From the NCBI RefSeq assembly GCF_010634855.1, contig NZ_MWLQ01000014.1, forward strand, positions 62,001 to 126,000: a stretch of DNA of 64,000 nt. Reading direction: 5' to 3'. The notes below the pieces were generated by a model that did not search any database, was not told the DNA's origin, and saw nothing but the letters and a program-made list of their open reading frames with translations. Positions 62,462-64,000 of the stretch are shown here, piece by piece; within the stretch, counting starts at the first letter, position 1, and each line of letters begins with the position of its first letter. This stretch comes from Microbacterium sp. B35-30. Lineage in GTDB: Bacteria > Actinomycetota > Actinomycetes > Actinomycetales > Microbacteriaceae. Both the position numbers and the translations under genes were made by a program.

Positions 62462-64000
62462 GCAGCATGGACCCCGCAGCGGCGATCGACAGACACGCGG
62501 TCGTCGACCGGCATCGGATCCGCCGAACGCGCGTCGATGCGGAGGCACCGCTCACCGTGGGCAACGGCGAGTTCTGCTTCACCGCCGATGCCACGGGCCT
62601 GCAGACGTTCGCCGACTGGCACAGCCGTGCGGCGGCGCGCGCCGACGCGCGGAGCGCGACGCCGCTGGGAACCCAGGCGCAGTGGGCGTTCCACTGGGCC
62701 CCCAATCCCGACGGGCTCACGCTCGACGACACGATGGTGCGCTTCGAGCGACCCGACGGCTCGCCCGTCGACTACCCGACGACCTACGATTGGCGCCTGA
62801 CCGAGGCCGAGGCCCGTCGCCTGCAGCCGGCGGGCTACTACTACTGGGTGAACCCCCAGCGCCTCCACCTCGGGCGCGTCGCGTACGTCCTGCGGCATCC
62901 CGTGACCGGCGAGCCCGTCTCAGATCCCGGCGAGCTCACCGGCACCGCCCAGACGCTCGATCTGTGGAGCGGACTGCTCGACAGCACGTTCGCCCTCGGT
63001 GGGCTCCGCACGCGCACGCGCACCGCCGTGCACCCGGACCGCGACATCCTCGCCGTCTCCGCGTCGTCCGAGCTCTTCACCGGGGGCGCGGCGGCGCTGC
63101 GCATCTCGTTCGCCACCATCCAAGACACCTGGGAGGCCGACGAGGACTGGACCCGCCCCGGCACCCACTCCACCGACGTCGAGGTCGGTCACGACGGCAT
63201 CGTGCGCATCACCCGCCGTGTGGACGAGGCGTCGTACACCGTGCGGGTGCGGGCGAGCGGATGCCGCGTCTCGGCCTCCGCGCGGCATTCGATCGACCTC
63301 GTGCCCGAGGCCGACGACATCGAGCTCGTCGTCGAGTTCGGGCCCGAAGCATCCGATCTTCCCCTCCCCACCGCCGACGAGACCTTCGCGGCCGCCGTGG
63401 AGCATTGGCGTGCGTACTGGAGCGAGGGCGCCTTCGTCGACCTGTCGCGATCAGAAGACCCGCGTGCGCACGAGCTCGAGCGACGGATCGTCCTGTCGCA
63501 GTACCTGACCACGATTCAGTGCGCCGGCTCGCTGCCGCCCCAGGAGAGCGGTCTGGTCTGCAACTCGTGGGGCGGCACGTTCCACCTCGAGATGCACTGG
63601 TGGCACGCCGCGCACTTCCCGATGTGGAGCCGGCCGGCGCTTCTCGAACGCAGTCTGGCGTGGTACCAGCGCATTCTGCCGGTCGCCCGCGAGAACGCGC
63701 ACCGCAACGGCTACCCCGGCGCGCGCTGGCCCAAGCACGTCGGGCCGGAAGGGGTCGAGAGCCCCAACGAGATCGGACCGCTGCTGCTGTGGCAGCAGCC
63801 GCACCCGATCTCGTTCGCCGAGCTCATCTACCACGCCCGCGACGAAGATGCCGGCGTGCTCGAGCAGTACGCGGAACTTGTCGATGAGACCGCCGAGTTC
63901 CTCGCCGGCCTCGTGTGGTGGCAGGACGGCACCGCTCACCTCGCGCCGCCGCTCATGCCGGCGCAGGAGCGCTACGAGGCCGCGACCACGTGGGACCCGA
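62458..64000 (+). CDS. GH65/GH95-like glycosidase, N-terminal 514 residues (cut by window end)
   Basis: The frame is open to the last base. A beta-sandwich domain (about 1-300, starting APLTVGNGEFCFTADATGLQTF) leads by a helical linker to the start of an (alpha/alpha)6 barrel with NSWGGTFHLEMHWWHAAHFPMWSRPALLERSLAWYQ read in parts and YPGARWPKHVGPEG. This resembles GH65 phosphorylase-like and GH95 fucosidase-like enzymes; the catalytic acid region lies beyond the window. No signal peptide. ATG in the permease stop (ATGA) is preferred; a second ATG follows nine bases later. As fourth gene of the importer operon it probably processes the imported sugar. Confidence 0.8.
   Translation, partial: MSSMDPAAAIDRHAVVDRHRIRRTRVDAEAPLTVGNGEFCFTADATGLQTFADWHSRAAARADARSATPLGTQAQWAFHWAPNPDGLTLDDTMVRFERPDGSPVDYPTTYDWRLTEAEARRLQPAGYYYWVNPQRLHLGRVAYVLRHPVTGEPVSDPGELTGTAQTLDLWSGLLDSTFALGGLRTRTRTAVHPDRDILAVSASSELFTGGAAALRISFATIQDTWEADEDWTRPGTHSTDVEVGHDGIVRITRRVDEASYTVRVRASGCRVSASARHSIDLVPEADDIELVVEFGPEASDLPLPTADETFAAAVEHWRAYWSEGAFVDLSRSEDPRAHELERRIVLSQYLTTIQCAGSLPPQESGLVCNSWGGTFHLEMHWWHAAHFPMWSRPALLERSLAWYQRILPVARENAHRNGYPGARWPKHVGPEGVESPNEIGPLLLWQQPHPISFAELIYHARDEDAGVLEQYAELVDETAEFLAGLVWWQDGTAHLAPPLMPAQERYEAATTWDP

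Overview
The window reads as chromosome of a high-GC actinobacterium, most likely Microbacteriaceae (Microbacterium or a near relative). Grounds: roughly 70% GC by eye, GTG/TTG starts, many 4-bp ATGA/GTGA overlaps, a LAATG (sortase-E type) wall anchor, a CelR-type operator, F420-type enzymes, and intergenic palindromes of the kind I associate with that family. It is a carbohydrate-scavenging region: six or more glycoside hydrolases, three ABC importers or importer parts, four MFS transporters (one broken) and a set of LacI, ROK, TetR, MarR and GntR regulators. I saw no rRNA, tRNA, CRISPR, IS element or prophage. No gene-free stretch exceeds 300 bases; the longest gaps (about 180-230 bases) hold operators or palindromes, listed separately.

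Layout. 1-2785: divergent LacI regulator and galT-galK, with two LacI-type operators over a probably leaderless galT start. 3018-6731: alpha/beta hydrolase, then a convergent wall-anchored lamin-tail-domain protein. 6947-10267: GH3 glucosidase behind a gutted MFS gene, with a divergent TetR. 10319-16570: ROK regulator, secreted histidine-phosphatase-like protein, GPH-like MFS, carboxylesterase, LLM oxidoreductase. 16715-19223: orphan DNA methyltransferase, domain-swapped lipoate ligase, small membrane protein. 19413-23997: secreted GH6 cellulase under a perfect CelR operator, monoglyceride-lipase-like enzyme, MarR-MFS pair. 24095-38193: GH2 and TetR, divergent from a peptide/oligosaccharide-type ABC operon (binding protein, permease, fused permease-ATPase, ATPase), then GH3 with PA14, a beta-lactamase-fold hydrolase and a GH43.

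38298-55312 is the most interesting part. Three copies of one GntR-type palindrome (40917, 43051, 46254) tie four transcription units together: two nucleoside-hydrolase-fold proteins; GntR plus an FAD-linked alditol/aldonolactone-oxidase-like enzyme; an orphan sugar-binding protein plus an unrecognised 561-residue protein; and a long operon starting with an ACS-family MFS. That operon carries an erythrulose kinase (LerK type), RpiB-type isomerase, TIM-type isomerase (LerI type), 3-oxo-isoapionate decarboxylase (OiaC type), D-apionate oxidoisomerase (ApnO type) and an SDR, followed by a D-apionate lactonase (ApnL type). Together these give a route from D-apionolactone via D-apionate, 3-oxo-isoapionate, L-erythrulose and tetrulose phosphates to D-erythrose 4-phosphate. 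The usual D-apiose dehydrogenase (ApsD, GFO/IDH/MocA) is missing, and the co-regulated FAD oxidase or the SDR may replace it.

55490-64000: GH42 beta-galactosidase and a DUF5060/DUF4038-like (apiosidase-fold) hydrolase, divergent from an ABC sugar importer without its own ATPase and a GH65/GH95-like enzyme cut by the window end. This could supply the sugar used by the preceding pathway.

Genome-scale texture: the octamer CGGATGCC occurs about 60 times on the two strands, some ten-fold more than composition predicts, and several palindrome families recur between genes; related repeat sequence also appears inside two coding regions (apnL-like and the TIM-type isomerase).
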